The notes below the pieces were generated by a model that saw nothing but the letters and a program-made list of their open reading frames with translations, ran no database searches and was not told the origin of the DNA. This document shows positions 34,487 to 41,972 of a stretch of 64,000 nucleotides of DNA, piece by piece. The stretch is from Pseudomonas sp. Irchel s3f7 (GTDB lineage Bacteria > Pseudomonadota > Gammaproteobacteria > Pseudomonadales > Pseudomonadaceae), in the NCBI RefSeq assembly GCF_900187615.1, contig NZ_FYDO01000028.1:29496-93495 (forward strand), written 5' to 3'. The position numbers were made by a program, and so were the translations under genes. Positions within the stretch are counted from its first letter, which is position 1, and the number at the start of each line of letters is the position of its first letter.

Positions 34487-34574
34487 ACCCGGGTCGATCT
34501 ACGGTACTGCCGAACGGGCTCAGGCTGGCTACGCTTTAAATCCAGCCTGCATAACCTGCCTAGGAGTGCCCGCC

Positions 34575-35078
34575 ATGCAACGCGTTCAAAAACTCACGCC
34601 CTGCCTGTGGTTTGACGATCAAGCCGAAGATGCCGCGAAGTTCTACTGCTCGATCTTCGATCATTCGAAAATCACTGGCATGACCCACTATGGCAAAGCC
34701 GGGTTTGAATTCCACGGCCGCCCTGAAGGCTCGGTCATGACCGTCAGCTTCGAACTCGACGGGCAGAGCTTCACCGGACTCAACGGAGGGCCGCTGTTCA
34801 AGTTCAGCGAAGCGATTTCGTTCCAGGTCAATTGCCAGACCCAGGATGAAGTCGACCACTACTGGGGCAACCTGTCGGCCGGTGGCGTGCCTGAAGCGCA
34901 GCAATGCGGCTGGCTCAAGGACAAGTTCGGGCTGTCGTGGCAGATCGTGCCCGTCGCCATGATGGACATGATGAAAGACCCCGACACGAAGAAATCCCAA
35001 CGTGCCATGGCCGCGATGATGCAGATGAAAAAACTCGATATCGCGGCGTTGCAGCGAGCCTTTGACGGCGAGAGCTAA
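34575..35078 (+). CDS. VOC-family protein (PhnB/DUF899-like 3-demethylubiquinone type)
   Basis: 167-residue VOC-superfamily protein. MQRVQKLTPCLWFDDQAEDA, AKFYCSIFDHSKI and the C-terminal GWLKDKFGLSWQIVP with PDTKKSQRAMAAMMQMKKLD are the hallmark of the PhnB-like group formerly annotated as 3-demethylubiquinone-9 methyltransferase domain proteins. No methyltransferase motifs exist, so that older name is likely wrong. AGGAG lies eight bases before the ATG at 34575. It is 33 bases before the AraC-family gene and may be co-transcribed with it. Confidence 0.88.
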   Translation: MQRVQKLTPCLWFDDQAEDAAKFYCSIFDHSKITGMTHYGKAGFEFHGRPEGSVMTVSFELDGQSFTGLNGGPLFKFSEAISFQVNCQTQDEVDHYWGNLSAGGVPEAQQCGWLKDKFGLSWQIVPVAMMDMMKDPDTKKSQRAMAAMMQMKKLDIAALQRAFDGES

Positions 35079-35111
35079 TACACTCAGGCGCTGACCTGCC
35101 GAGGACCGAGC

Positions 35112-35945
35112 ATGAAGCATTCCGCCGCCAAAGACGCTGACAAGGCCCCACGCTTCTGGCGCGATGACGCCCTGCCCTTTATCGAAGCCCGCTCGATCGC
35201 CGACGGTCGTGAGGTCTGCTACACCCGGCATTCTCACGAGCACTTTTCCATCGGTGCGATCACCGCAGGCAGCAGCACCTATATCCATGAGCAGTCCGAG
35301 TTTGCGGTCGACGTCGGCACCGTCGTGTTGATGAACCCGGGAGACGTCCACGCCTGTAATCCCATCGATGATCAGCCGTGGTCCTACGTAATGCTGTACG
35401 TCGATACGCCGTGGCTGACCGATCTGCAGCATCAGCTCGGGTTCAGTGACGACTTGGCGTTTCGCCGGTTTTCGGTCACCCACACGCGAGATGCCAGTCT
35501 GTTTGCAGGCCTCAACGACTTGTATGAGGTGCTGGTCGATCCGCAACAGGATGTCTTGCGCAAACAGAGCCTGGCGGTGGAGTTCTTCGGCGAAGTGCAA
35601 TTGCAGCTCAACCCGGTAGCGCAACCGCTGCGCGAACCCAACTTCAAACTGGAACGCGCTGCCGAGTACATTCGTGACAACTGCACGCGCATGCTCAAGC
35701 TGGAAGACATTTGCGCGGCTGCTCAGCTGTCACCGTCTTACCTGATCCGGGCGTTCAAACAGCATTTCGGCATGACGCCCCACGCCTTCCTGGTCAACCG
35801 CCGCATCCAGTTCGCTCAAGACCAATTGCGCAGCGGCAAACTGATCGCCGACGTGGCGCTGGAAGCGGGGTTTGCCGATCAGGCGCATTTTCAACGGGCG
35901 TTCAAACAGCATCTGGCGGCGACACCGGGACAGTATCGCGGCTGA
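35112..35945 (+). CDS. AraC-family transcriptional regulator
   Basis: 277 residues. An N-terminal cupin sensor (about 20-165; YTRHSHEHFSIGAITAGSST and LMNPGDVHACNPID are typical of the AraC_binding domain) precedes a double helix-turn-helix (about 180-277; LKLEDICAAAQLSPSYLIRA and IADVALEAGFADQAHFQRAF) ending at TPGQYRG. The convergent downstream gene encodes a LysE-type exporter, a pairing often seen for AraC regulators of this kind, so it may control export of an amino acid. No operator was found. Confidence 0.9.
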   Translation: MKHSAAKDADKAPRFWRDDALPFIEARSIADGREVCYTRHSHEHFSIGAITAGSSTYIHEQSEFAVDVGTVVLMNPGDVHACNPIDDQPWSYVMLYVDTPWLTDLQHQLGFSDDLAFRRFSVTHTRDASLFAGLNDLYEVLVDPQQDVLRKQSLAVEFFGEVQLQLNPVAQPLREPNFKLERAAEYIRDNCTRMLKLEDICAAAQLSPSYLIRAFKQHFGMTPHAFLVNRRIQFAQDQLRSGKLIADVALEAGFADQAHFQRAFKQHLAATPGQYRG

Positions 35946-36006
35946 ATCCGTGGCTGATGCTGAACCTGTGCCTGACACCGAACCTGTGGCTAATGCTGAA
36001 CCTGCC
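35944..36006 (+). repeat. 18-bp tandem repeat after AraC gene
   Basis: Three and a half 18-bp units, GAATCCGTGGCTGATGCT, GAACCTGTGCCTGACACC, GAACCTGTGGCTAATGCT and GAACCTGCC, begin at the AraC stop codon. Each could encode a hexapeptide of the form EPVxDx in one frame, but no start or ribosome binding site serves it. Confidence 0.75.
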
Positions 36007-36085
36007 TGCACAATGGGATTGAAGAAAAGCGAGGGCCGCTTCGCAGCCCAGCGGGAGCAAGCTCCCTCGCCACAAAAAGCCGCGC

Positions 36086-36676
36086 CTATGGCAACAGCAA
36101 ATACACCGCACTCACCACCAACAACAACGCCATCGCCCGGTTGAACAAGCGCATGCCCGCGGGATTGTTCAAGTAGCCGCGCAGGAACGTGCCGGCATAG
36201 GCCCAGCAACCGACCGACGCATAACAAATCACCAGATACACCGCCGCGAACTGCCACACCAGCCGCGCTTCGCCATCGGCAACAAACGCGCCCATACCGG
36301 CCACGCAAGCCAGCCAGGCTTTCGGGTTGAGCCATTGCATGACCGCGCCGTACAACATCGACGGGGCTCGCGCCGAATCCTTGGCCTCCACCTGCCCATT
36401 GTCGGCAGCCAGCTTGTAGGCCATGTACAACAGAAACGCCACGCCCGCCCATTGCACCACTTGCGTCAGCGCCGGCCACAACTGCAACAGCTCATGCAGC
36501 CCCAACCCCATCAACACCAGCAGCAAGACAAACCCCAGCGTCGCCCCGGCCACATGACGCTGGCTGGCCCTGAAGCCGAACCGCGCCCCGGAGCTCAACG
36601 CCACAATGTTCACCGGCCCCGGCGTGATTGAAGCGACCAACGCAAACGCCGCCATCGATATCATCAAACTCATCAC
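36086..36676 (-). CDS. LysE-family amino acid exporter (RhtB type)
   Basis: 196-residue inner-membrane protein with six predicted helices. ALVASITPGPVNIVALSSGA, the conserved GP-rich segment of the first helix, and GATLGFVLLLVLMGLGLHEL followed by LNPKAWLACVAGMGAF (the family LNPK motif) identify the LysE/RhtB superfamily. The substrate is likely a neutral amino acid or homoserine lactone type compound, but not determinable. It is convergent with the AraC gene and lies 97 bases downstream of the MocR gene on the same strand. Confidence 0.92.
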   Translation of the reverse strand: MMSLMISMAAFALVASITPGPVNIVALSSGARFGFRASQRHVAGATLGFVLLLVLMGLGLHELLQLWPALTQVVQWAGVAFLLYMAYKLAADNGQVEAKDSARAPSMLYGAVMQWLNPKAWLACVAGMGAFVADGEARLVWQFAAVYLVICYASVGCWAYAGTFLRGYLNNPAGMRLFNRAMALLLVVSAVYLLLP

Positions 36677-36773
36677 ACACCTTCTTCCATTGAGTTGAAC
36701 CAGGCCTGAAGGTAAAGACCCACCGCAACCCCGTATTGAAGAAAAATGCCCTGCCCCGATTAACCAGCGAAGA

Positions 36774-38105
36774 TCAGGTGTACAGACTGACGATTCTCTT
36801 CACTTTCACCAGCGCCTGGCGCAGTGAATCCATGTCCACCGACCCCAGCGCGAGGCGTATCGCGTGGGGCACATGAGCCGTGATCGCAAAGGGTTCTGCC
36901 GGCGACACCGACACCTGCTCGCGCATCAGTGCCATGGCGACCTGATCGGCGCGCGCATCTTCGGCCAACGGCAACCAGATGAAGTACGAAGAAGGATGGC
37001 TGATGTATTTGAGTCCTTGCAGCACCTCGCGGGCCAGGGTTTGCCGAACCTGTGCATCGGCGCGCTTTTGCATCTCCAACTGGCTGACGGTGCCGTCGTC
37101 GAGCCAGGCAGTGACAATCGCAGTCATCACGCCGGGGGTGTTCCAGGTGGTCGCCATGATCGTGCGCTCGAACGCCGCCATCCATTGGACGGGCGCGGCC
37201 ACAAATCCGACGCGCAGTCCCGTGGCGACATTCTTGGATAGGCCTGAAACGTACACCGTCCTTTCGGGCGCCATCTCGGCCAAGGGTGGCGGCACGTCTT
37301 CGGCGAGAAACGCGTAGGCCGCATCCTCGATAATCAGCAAGTCATGTTCGCGTGCAATCGCCACCAAATGTTTGCGCTGATCAACGTCCATCACCCAGCC
37401 TAACGGGTTGTGCAGGGTCGGCATCGAGTAGACCGCCCGAACCGATCGGCTCTGGCAGAGCTTTGCCAGCGCTGGCAAATCGGGCCCATTGTCGGTGACC
37501 GGAATGGGCAAGACTTCAAGGTGCAGGGTTTCGGCCAGCGTCTTGAAACCGGGATAGGTCAACGCATCGGCCGCTATCACATCGCCGGGTTTGAGCAACG
37601 CCATCATCGTCACCGCCAGGCCATGCTGGGCGCCGCTGACGATCAGCACCTGCTCGGCCGGTACGTTCAACCCACGCTCCAGCAGATGCCGCGCCACCGA
37701 GGCCCGCTCGTGCAAGCGGCCGGCGTGGGGCTGATAGCGCAGGAGGGATTCGAGGTCGCCGGATAACGCCAATTGGCGCAGGGCATTGCGCAACAGGTCC
37801 GCCTGGCCCGGTAACGACGGGTAGTTGAAGTTGAGGTCAATCATCCCCGCCGCCACCACGGACTGCGAAATGCCCTGGCCAGGCGGTAGTGACGTCTCCC
37901 GCACGAAAGTCCCACGCCCGGTTTCGCCGCTGACCAGCCCCATGCCCTCGAGCTCTGCATACACCCGGCTGGCGGTCACCAGCGCCAGCCCGTGTTCGGT
38001 GGCCAATTGCCGATGCGTTGGCAACCGTGTACCGGGCGGCAAAAGCCCCGACCGGATGTCGGCGGCAAAGGCGTCCACCAGGGTTTTATAGCGTGATCGC
38101 GGCAT
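36774..38105 (-). CDS. MocR/GntR-type regulator with aminotransferase domain
   Basis: 443 residues. A GntR winged helix (about 1-75: YKTLVDAFAADIRSGLLPPG and VTASRVYAELEGMGLVSGE) is fused to a fold-type I aminotransferase domain. The PLP-lysine region is VYVSGLSKNVATGLRVGFVA, and IIEDAAYAFL carries the aspartate that contacts the pyridine ring. Such proteins are regulators that sense PLP or an amino acid. Start at the ATG at 38105; a TTG at 38126 is also possible. It diverges from an EamA exporter gene, the probable target, with an inverted repeat between them. Confidence 0.9.
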   Translation of the reverse strand: MPRSRYKTLVDAFAADIRSGLLPPGTRLPTHRQLATEHGLALVTASRVYAELEGMGLVSGETGRGTFVRETSLPPGQGISQSVVAAGMIDLNFNYPSLPGQADLLRNALRQLALSGDLESLLRYQPHAGRLHERASVARHLLERGLNVPAEQVLIVSGAQHGLAVTMMALLKPGDVIAADALTYPGFKTLAETLHLEVLPIPVTDNGPDLPALAKLCQSRSVRAVYSMPTLHNPLGWVMDVDQRKHLVAIAREHDLLIIEDAAYAFLAEDVPPPLAEMAPERTVYVSGLSKNVATGLRVGFVAAPVQWMAAFERTIMATTWNTPGVMTAIVTAWLDDGTVSQLEMQKRADAQVRQTLAREVLQGLKYISHPSSYFIWLPLAEDARADQVAMALMREQVSVSPAEPFAITAHVPHAIRLALGSVDMDSLRQALVKVKRIVSLYT

Positions 38106-38128
38106 GTCGAGATGTATCCATGACAATT

Positions 38129-38178
38129 TTTTGATTGTATCGATAGCCGATCATACGATGGATTTCATGCAATCAAAA
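38129..38178. promoter_or_regulatory. Inverted repeat between MocR and exporter genes (candidate operator)
   Basis: TTTTGATTG (38129-38137) and CAATCAAAA (38170-38178) form 9-bp arms separated by 32 bases in the 90-base divergent intergenic region. Inside are ATCGAT and ATACGAT words. It is placed where a MocR operator would be expected. Confidence 0.45.
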
Positions 38179-38195
38179 CACTGAGCGAGCGCGAA

Positions 38196-39092
38196 ATGGA
38201 ACGGACTTCGGAATTGCCAAAACACACGTCGGACAACGCCACCCGCGGCTGGATCAATGGCCTGATCGGTGTGGTGATCTTCAGCGGTTCACTGCCGGCG
38301 ACGCGGGTGGCGGTGCTGGAATTCGATCCGGTTTTCCTGACGGTCGCCCGCGCCACCATCGCCGCGATGCTGGCGTTGTGTCTGCTGTGGTTGTTCAAGG
38401 AGAAGCGTCCCGCACGCCATCAGCTCATGCCCCTGACCATCGTTGCCCTGGGCGTGGTGATCGGTTTTCCCCTGCTGACTGCGCTGGCACTGCAATACGT
38501 GACGTCCGCGCATTCCATCGTCTTCGTCGGTCTGTTGCCGTTGGCGACAGCAGTGTTCGGTGTGTTGCGCGGTGGCGAGCGACCACGGCCGGCGTTCTGG
38601 ATTTTCTCGGTGCTGGGCAGTCTGCTGGTGGTGGGTTACGCCCTGTCCCAAGGGTTGACCGCCTCACCCGAGGGCGACCTCTTGATGTTGTTGGCGATCC
38701 TGGCCTGTGGGCTCGGCTATGCCGAAGGCGCAAAACTGTCCCGCACCCTCGGTGGCTGGCAGGTGATTTGCTGGGCGCTGGTGTTGTCGTTGCCGTTGGT
38801 CGCGGTGCTGACCTGGATGCGCATGCCCGCGTCCTTCAGCGGTATCAGTATGCCGGCGTGGTTCAGCCTGGGTTACGTGTCGCTGTTCAGCATGTTGATC
38901 GGGTTTGTATTCTGGTATCGCGGGCTCGCACAAGGCGGAATCGCGGCTGTCGGGCAACTGCAACTGTTGCAACCGTTCTTTGGCCTGACACTGGCCGCCA
39001 CCCTGCTGCACGAACAAGTCAGCCTCGGCATGCTGGGCGTTACTGTGGCGGTGATCCTGTGTGTCGCCGGGGCGAAGAAGTTCGCCAAGTAG
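38196..39092 (+). CDS. DMT-superfamily EamA exporter
   Basis: 298-residue inner-membrane protein with ten predicted helices, in two EamA halves (about 20-150 and 160-295). GLIGVVIFSGSLPATRVAVL with the following arginine-flanked helix and the second-half VGQLQLLQPFFGLTLAATLL are typical of drug/metabolite transporters. It is divergently arranged with the MocR regulator at 90 bases, the usual arrangement of a regulator and its transport target. The substrate is unknown. Confidence 0.9.
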   Translation: MERTSELPKHTSDNATRGWINGLIGVVIFSGSLPATRVAVLEFDPVFLTVARATIAAMLALCLLWLFKEKRPARHQLMPLTIVALGVVIGFPLLTALALQYVTSAHSIVFVGLLPLATAVFGVLRGGERPRPAFWIFSVLGSLLVVGYALSQGLTASPEGDLLMLLAILACGLGYAEGAKLSRTLGGWQVICWALVLSLPLVAVLTWMRMPASFSGISMPAWFSLGYVSLFSMLIGFVFWYRGLAQGGIAAVGQLQLLQPFFGLTLAATLLHEQVSLGMLGVTVAVILCVAGAKKFAK

Positions 39093-39195
39093 CCGGTTGT
39101 ACGGTGGTTTGCGCCCAGGACTGTTTCGGTCAAACCACCAAGGCGATCCTGATTTTCGCGTCGTGTCAGTCGCTTCAATAGCGAATGATTTGACG

Positions 39196-39223
39196 CTATC
39201 GCGAGCAGGCTCGCTCCTACAGG
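39196..39223. repeat. Single REP unit
   Basis: CTATCGCGAGCAGGCTCGCT followed by CCTACAGG. It lies between the EamA gene and ada. Confidence 0.82.
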
Positions 39224-39300
39224 GGGAGTTGAGTTGAAAGAAGAAATTCTCTGTCGATTTTCCGGTGGAGGCCGACCGTGACGCGTTCTATGCTGCGTCC

Positions 39301-40383
39301 ATGAACCTACAACACACGCTGCTTCCACCCCACGCCGAGATGGTCCGCGCCATGCTCGAACGAGACACCGCCTACGAGGGGGTGTTCTTTACGGCGGTCA
39401 GGACCACCGGCATTTTCTGTCGCCCCAGTTGCACGGCGCGCAAGCCGAAACCGGAGAATGTCGAATTTTTTGCCAATGCCGACGAGTGCCTGTCGGCCGG
39501 CTACCGCGCGTGCCTGCGGTGCAAGCCGCTGGATGCTGCCGCTATTGCACCAGACTGGGTGCAAACGTTGCTCACATCGGTGGACGCCGATCCCGAGCTG
39601 CGCTGGACCGATGCCCAGTTGCAGGCACAAGGCATCGAACCGCTGAAACTGCGCCGCTGGTTCAAGCAACATTTCGGCATGACCTTTCACGCCTGGCTGC
39701 GTACCCGGCGCCTGGGCATGGCATTGGGCGGGATCAAACAGGGCGATTCCATCGACAGCGCCGCGTTCGACTCAGGCTACGAATCCCTGAGTGGTTTTCG
39801 CGATGCGTTCCAGAAATCCTTTCACACCACGCCGGGGCGTGCTGCCCACAGTGAGCCCCTGCTGTTTACGCGCCTGACCACGCCGCTGGGGCCGATGATC
39901 GCCATGGCCGAACGCCGTGGGCTGGTGTTGCTGGAGTTTCTCGATCGGCCCGCCCTCACCCGTGAAATCGAAGCGTTGCAGCACCGCCATGGCTACGCTG
40001 TAGCCCCCGGGCACAACGCACATTTGCAAAAGATCGAGGTTCAACTGGCGGCGTACTTCGCCGGCAATCTCATGGAGTTCAGTGTGCCCTTGCACATGCC
40101 CGGCTCCGAGTTTTCCCGGCAGGTCTGGGCCGAACTGGCGAAAATCCCTTACGGCCAGACCACCACCTACGGCGCCATCGCGGCGCTCCTCGGCAAACCC
40201 GGCGCCAGTCGCGCGGTGGGCCTGGCCAACGGACATAATCGCCTGTCGATTGTGGTGCCCTGCCATCGGGTGATCGGCGCCGACGGTTCGTTGACCGGTT
40301 ATGGCGGCGGACAACCGCGCAAGGCGTTCCTGCTCAGGCTTGAGCATGCGAAAACACAGATGACACGTCAGTTGGCGTTCTGA
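39301..40383 (+). CDS. ada: Ada: methylphosphotriester/O6-methylguanine-DNA methyltransferase and activator
   Basis: 360 residues with all three Ada parts. The N-terminal zinc domain has Cys40, Cys44, Cys71 and Cys74 (GIFCRPSCTARKP, YRACLRCKP); Cys40 would accept methyl groups from phosphotriesters and turn the protein into an activator. An AraC-type helix-turn-helix follows (about 85-180). The C-terminal MGMT domain has the acceptor Cys321 in VVPCHRVIG. ATG at 39301 was chosen; an in-frame GTG at 39265 is possible. alkA follows 22 bases downstream, so the two form an adaptive-response operon. Confidence 0.94.
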   Translation: MNLQHTLLPPHAEMVRAMLERDTAYEGVFFTAVRTTGIFCRPSCTARKPKPENVEFFANADECLSAGYRACLRCKPLDAAAIAPDWVQTLLTSVDADPELRWTDAQLQAQGIEPLKLRRWFKQHFGMTFHAWLRTRRLGMALGGIKQGDSIDSAAFDSGYESLSGFRDAFQKSFHTTPGRAAHSEPLLFTRLTTPLGPMIAMAERRGLVLLEFLDRPALTREIEALQHRHGYAVAPGHNAHLQKIEVQLAAYFAGNLMEFSVPLHMPGSEFSRQVWAELAKIPYGQTTTYGAIAALLGKPGASRAVGLANGHNRLSIVVPCHRVIGADGSLTGYGGGQPRKAFLLRLEHAKTQMTRQLAF

Positions 40384-40405
40384 AAATTCGATCAAGAAGG
40401 ACTTG

Positions 40406-41029
40406 ATGGGTAACCTCGACCCCTATTTGCCCGCCAGTGAATTCCTGGCCTCCCTTGATGACGACTGGCGCCGTCACATCGACGCTATCGGCCCGTGCCT
40501 GCATCAACCGCATCCGGCGCGTGATCCTTATGAATCGCTGGTGCGCGCGATTGCCTATCAACAATTGCACGCCAAGGCCGGCGACGCGATTGTCGGGCGG
40601 CTGGTGGGTTTGTTGGGTACTGGGGGTTTTCCACGACCGGAACAACTGGTCGCCACGGATTTCGATCAATTGCGCAGCTGTGGCTTTTCCGCCAGCAAGA
40701 TAGCGACCATTCAGGGCATTGCTCAGGCCGCGCTGGACGGCATCGTTCCCGATTACGCCACGGCGCTGGCGATGGACGATGAAGCCTTGATCGAACGCCT
40801 GATCACCTTGCGCGGCGTGGGTCGCTGGACCGTGGAAATGCTGTTGATCTACAGCCTGGAACGACCGGATATCCTGCCCGCCGATGACTTCGGCGTACGC
40901 GAAGGTTATCGGCGGCTCAAAGGGCTGGAGGTGCAACCGACCCGCAAGCAGATGATGGAGATAGGCCTGGCGTGGAGTCCATATCGGACGGTGGCAGCAT
41001 GGTATTTGTGGCGCGTGCCTGGTCGGTAG
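40406..41029 (+). CDS. alkA: DNA-3-methyladenine glycosylase II
   Basis: 207-residue helix-hairpin-helix base-excision glycosylase that removes alkylated purines. The HhH motif is LRGVGRWTVEMLL (about 135-147) and the catalytic aspartate is Asp160 or Asp161 in LPADDFGVREGYRR. It is shorter than E. coli AlkA (282 aa) because the N-terminal mixed domain is absent, like the compact bacterial AlkA group. AGAAGG precedes the ATG at 40406; a TTG lies just upstream. It directly follows ada and is probably induced with it. Confidence 0.92.
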   Translation: MGNLDPYLPASEFLASLDDDWRRHIDAIGPCLHQPHPARDPYESLVRAIAYQQLHAKAGDAIVGRLVGLLGTGGFPRPEQLVATDFDQLRSCGFSASKIATIQGIAQAALDGIVPDYATALAMDDEALIERLITLRGVGRWTVEMLLIYSLERPDILPADDFGVREGYRRLKGLEVQPTRKQMMEIGLAWSPYRTVAAWYLWRVPGR

Positions 41030-41043
41030 ACCGCGTTATCGTT

Positions 41044-41141
41044 CATCGCAAGCAAACTTGCTCCTACAGCTCATCGCTAGCAGGCTAGCTCCCACAGGGG
41101 ATTGCATTTCAAATGTGGGAGCTAGCCTGCTAGCGATGACG
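41044..41141. repeat. Three REP units of two variants
   Basis: CATCGCAAGCAAACTTGCTC, then CATCGCTAGCAGGCTAGCTC, then the inverse TGTGGGAGCTAGCCTGCTAG near 41114. The last two are a CTAGC variant not seen elsewhere in the window. The 379-base gap 41030-41408 holds nothing else I can support. Confidence 0.82.
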
Positions 41142-41408
41142 TCGGCACATTCAACACATCATCCACGGTCGATCACAATCCAGAGTTCAACCGACTGAAC
41201 GCCCTGACCAACGCCCGGTTGAACGCCAGCTCCTACAATGACCGGTGCGGAACAAGACCTCTGTGGAGCCCCAAAAACCTGTGGGTGGCTTGCCAGCGAA
41301 GGGACCAGCCCATTCACCACAAATCCGCCTGCCTATCACCCGCTCTTATGGTCGATGACACCCACCACCTCCCGGCGCATGTTGATGCCTCAATCGGAGG
41401 GATTCGTC

Positions 41409-41807
41409 ATGCTCAACACACTCAAACAGATCAACTCGACCTCAGCCTTCAACCGCTGGGCCGGCTTTGAAGTCACCCGCGCCGAAAGTGGCGAAGCCGA
41501 GCTCACCCTGGCGTTTCGCGAAGCCGACATGGCGCAATACGCCGGGTTCCTGCATGCCGGCCTGATTGGCGCGATGCTCGATACCGCCTGCGGTTTTGCC
41601 GCCGGAACGGTCGCCGGCAACGTGCTGGCGTCGCACTTTTCGGTCAATTGCCTTTCGCCCGCCGTCGGTGAAGTCTTCATCGCCCGGGGTCGCGTGGTGA
41701 GGGCCGGCAAGAAGCAGGTATTCGCCCACGCCGAGTTGTTCGCGCAAACCGGTGATCAGTTGAAACTGGTGGCGACGGGCGACGCGATTCTGGTGCCCGT
41801 CGAATAG
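41409..41807 (+). CDS. PaaI-family hot-dog thioesterase
   Basis: 132 residues. The 4HBT fold is indicated by GFLHAGLIGAMLDTACGFAA (the HGG-like segment, here HAG, with the acidic residue in the following helix) and VNCLSPAVGEVFIARGRVVR. It probably hydrolyses an acyl-CoA; the phenylacetate-type name is by family only. GGAGG lies six bases before the ATG; the frame is open further upstream but without a start with a ribosome binding site. It stands alone behind the ada-alkA pair. Confidence 0.9.
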   Translation: MLNTLKQINSTSAFNRWAGFEVTRAESGEAELTLAFREADMAQYAGFLHAGLIGAMLDTACGFAAGTVAGNVLASHFSVNCLSPAVGEVFIARGRVVRAGKKQVFAHAELFAQTGDQLKLVATGDAILVPVE

Positions 41808-41862
41808 CCCTGACGGTCTGTGTTGGGCGAGGTGTGGCATGAGCGCCTCGGCCTGATTTGCT

Positions 41863-41881
41863 GAGAATAATTATCAACTTT
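41863..41881 (+). promoter_or_regulatory. Fur box before TonB receptor 2 (candidate)
   Basis: GAGAATAATTATCAACTTT agrees with the 19-bp Fur consensus at 12 positions. It lies 91 bases before the receptor start and just upstream of the shared leader block. Confidence 0.55.
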
Positions 41882-41935
41882 TTTCACGCGGCAGTTCCCC
41901 TTTGCGTTTTTGGTTCGGTTAACCCCTCAGAAGCA
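41879..41935 (+). promoter_or_regulatory. Leader/promoter block shared with TonB receptor 1
   Basis: Run of six T, then CAGTTCCCCTTTGCG and TTCGGTTAACCCC (41915-41926), the same words in the same order and spacing as at 31921-31975. Lies 38-94 bases before the receptor 2 start. Confidence 0.55.
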
Positions 41936-41972
41936 CTTCAACTACCGACCGATTCGACGCAAAGGGATCCCC

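Noticed and set aside
35872..36144. A 90-codon plus-strand frame covering the 18-bp repeat
   Set aside because: It begins inside the AraC gene in another frame and has no ribosome binding site; only the repeat itself is noted.
39265..39300. Upstream GTG start for ada
   Set aside because: It would add 12 residues without family similarity; the ATG at 39301 begins the recognised protein. The alternative is mentioned in the entry.
41030..41408. Small plus-strand frames in the gap before the thioesterase gene
   Set aside because: They run through REP units and lack ribosome binding sites and family resemblance.
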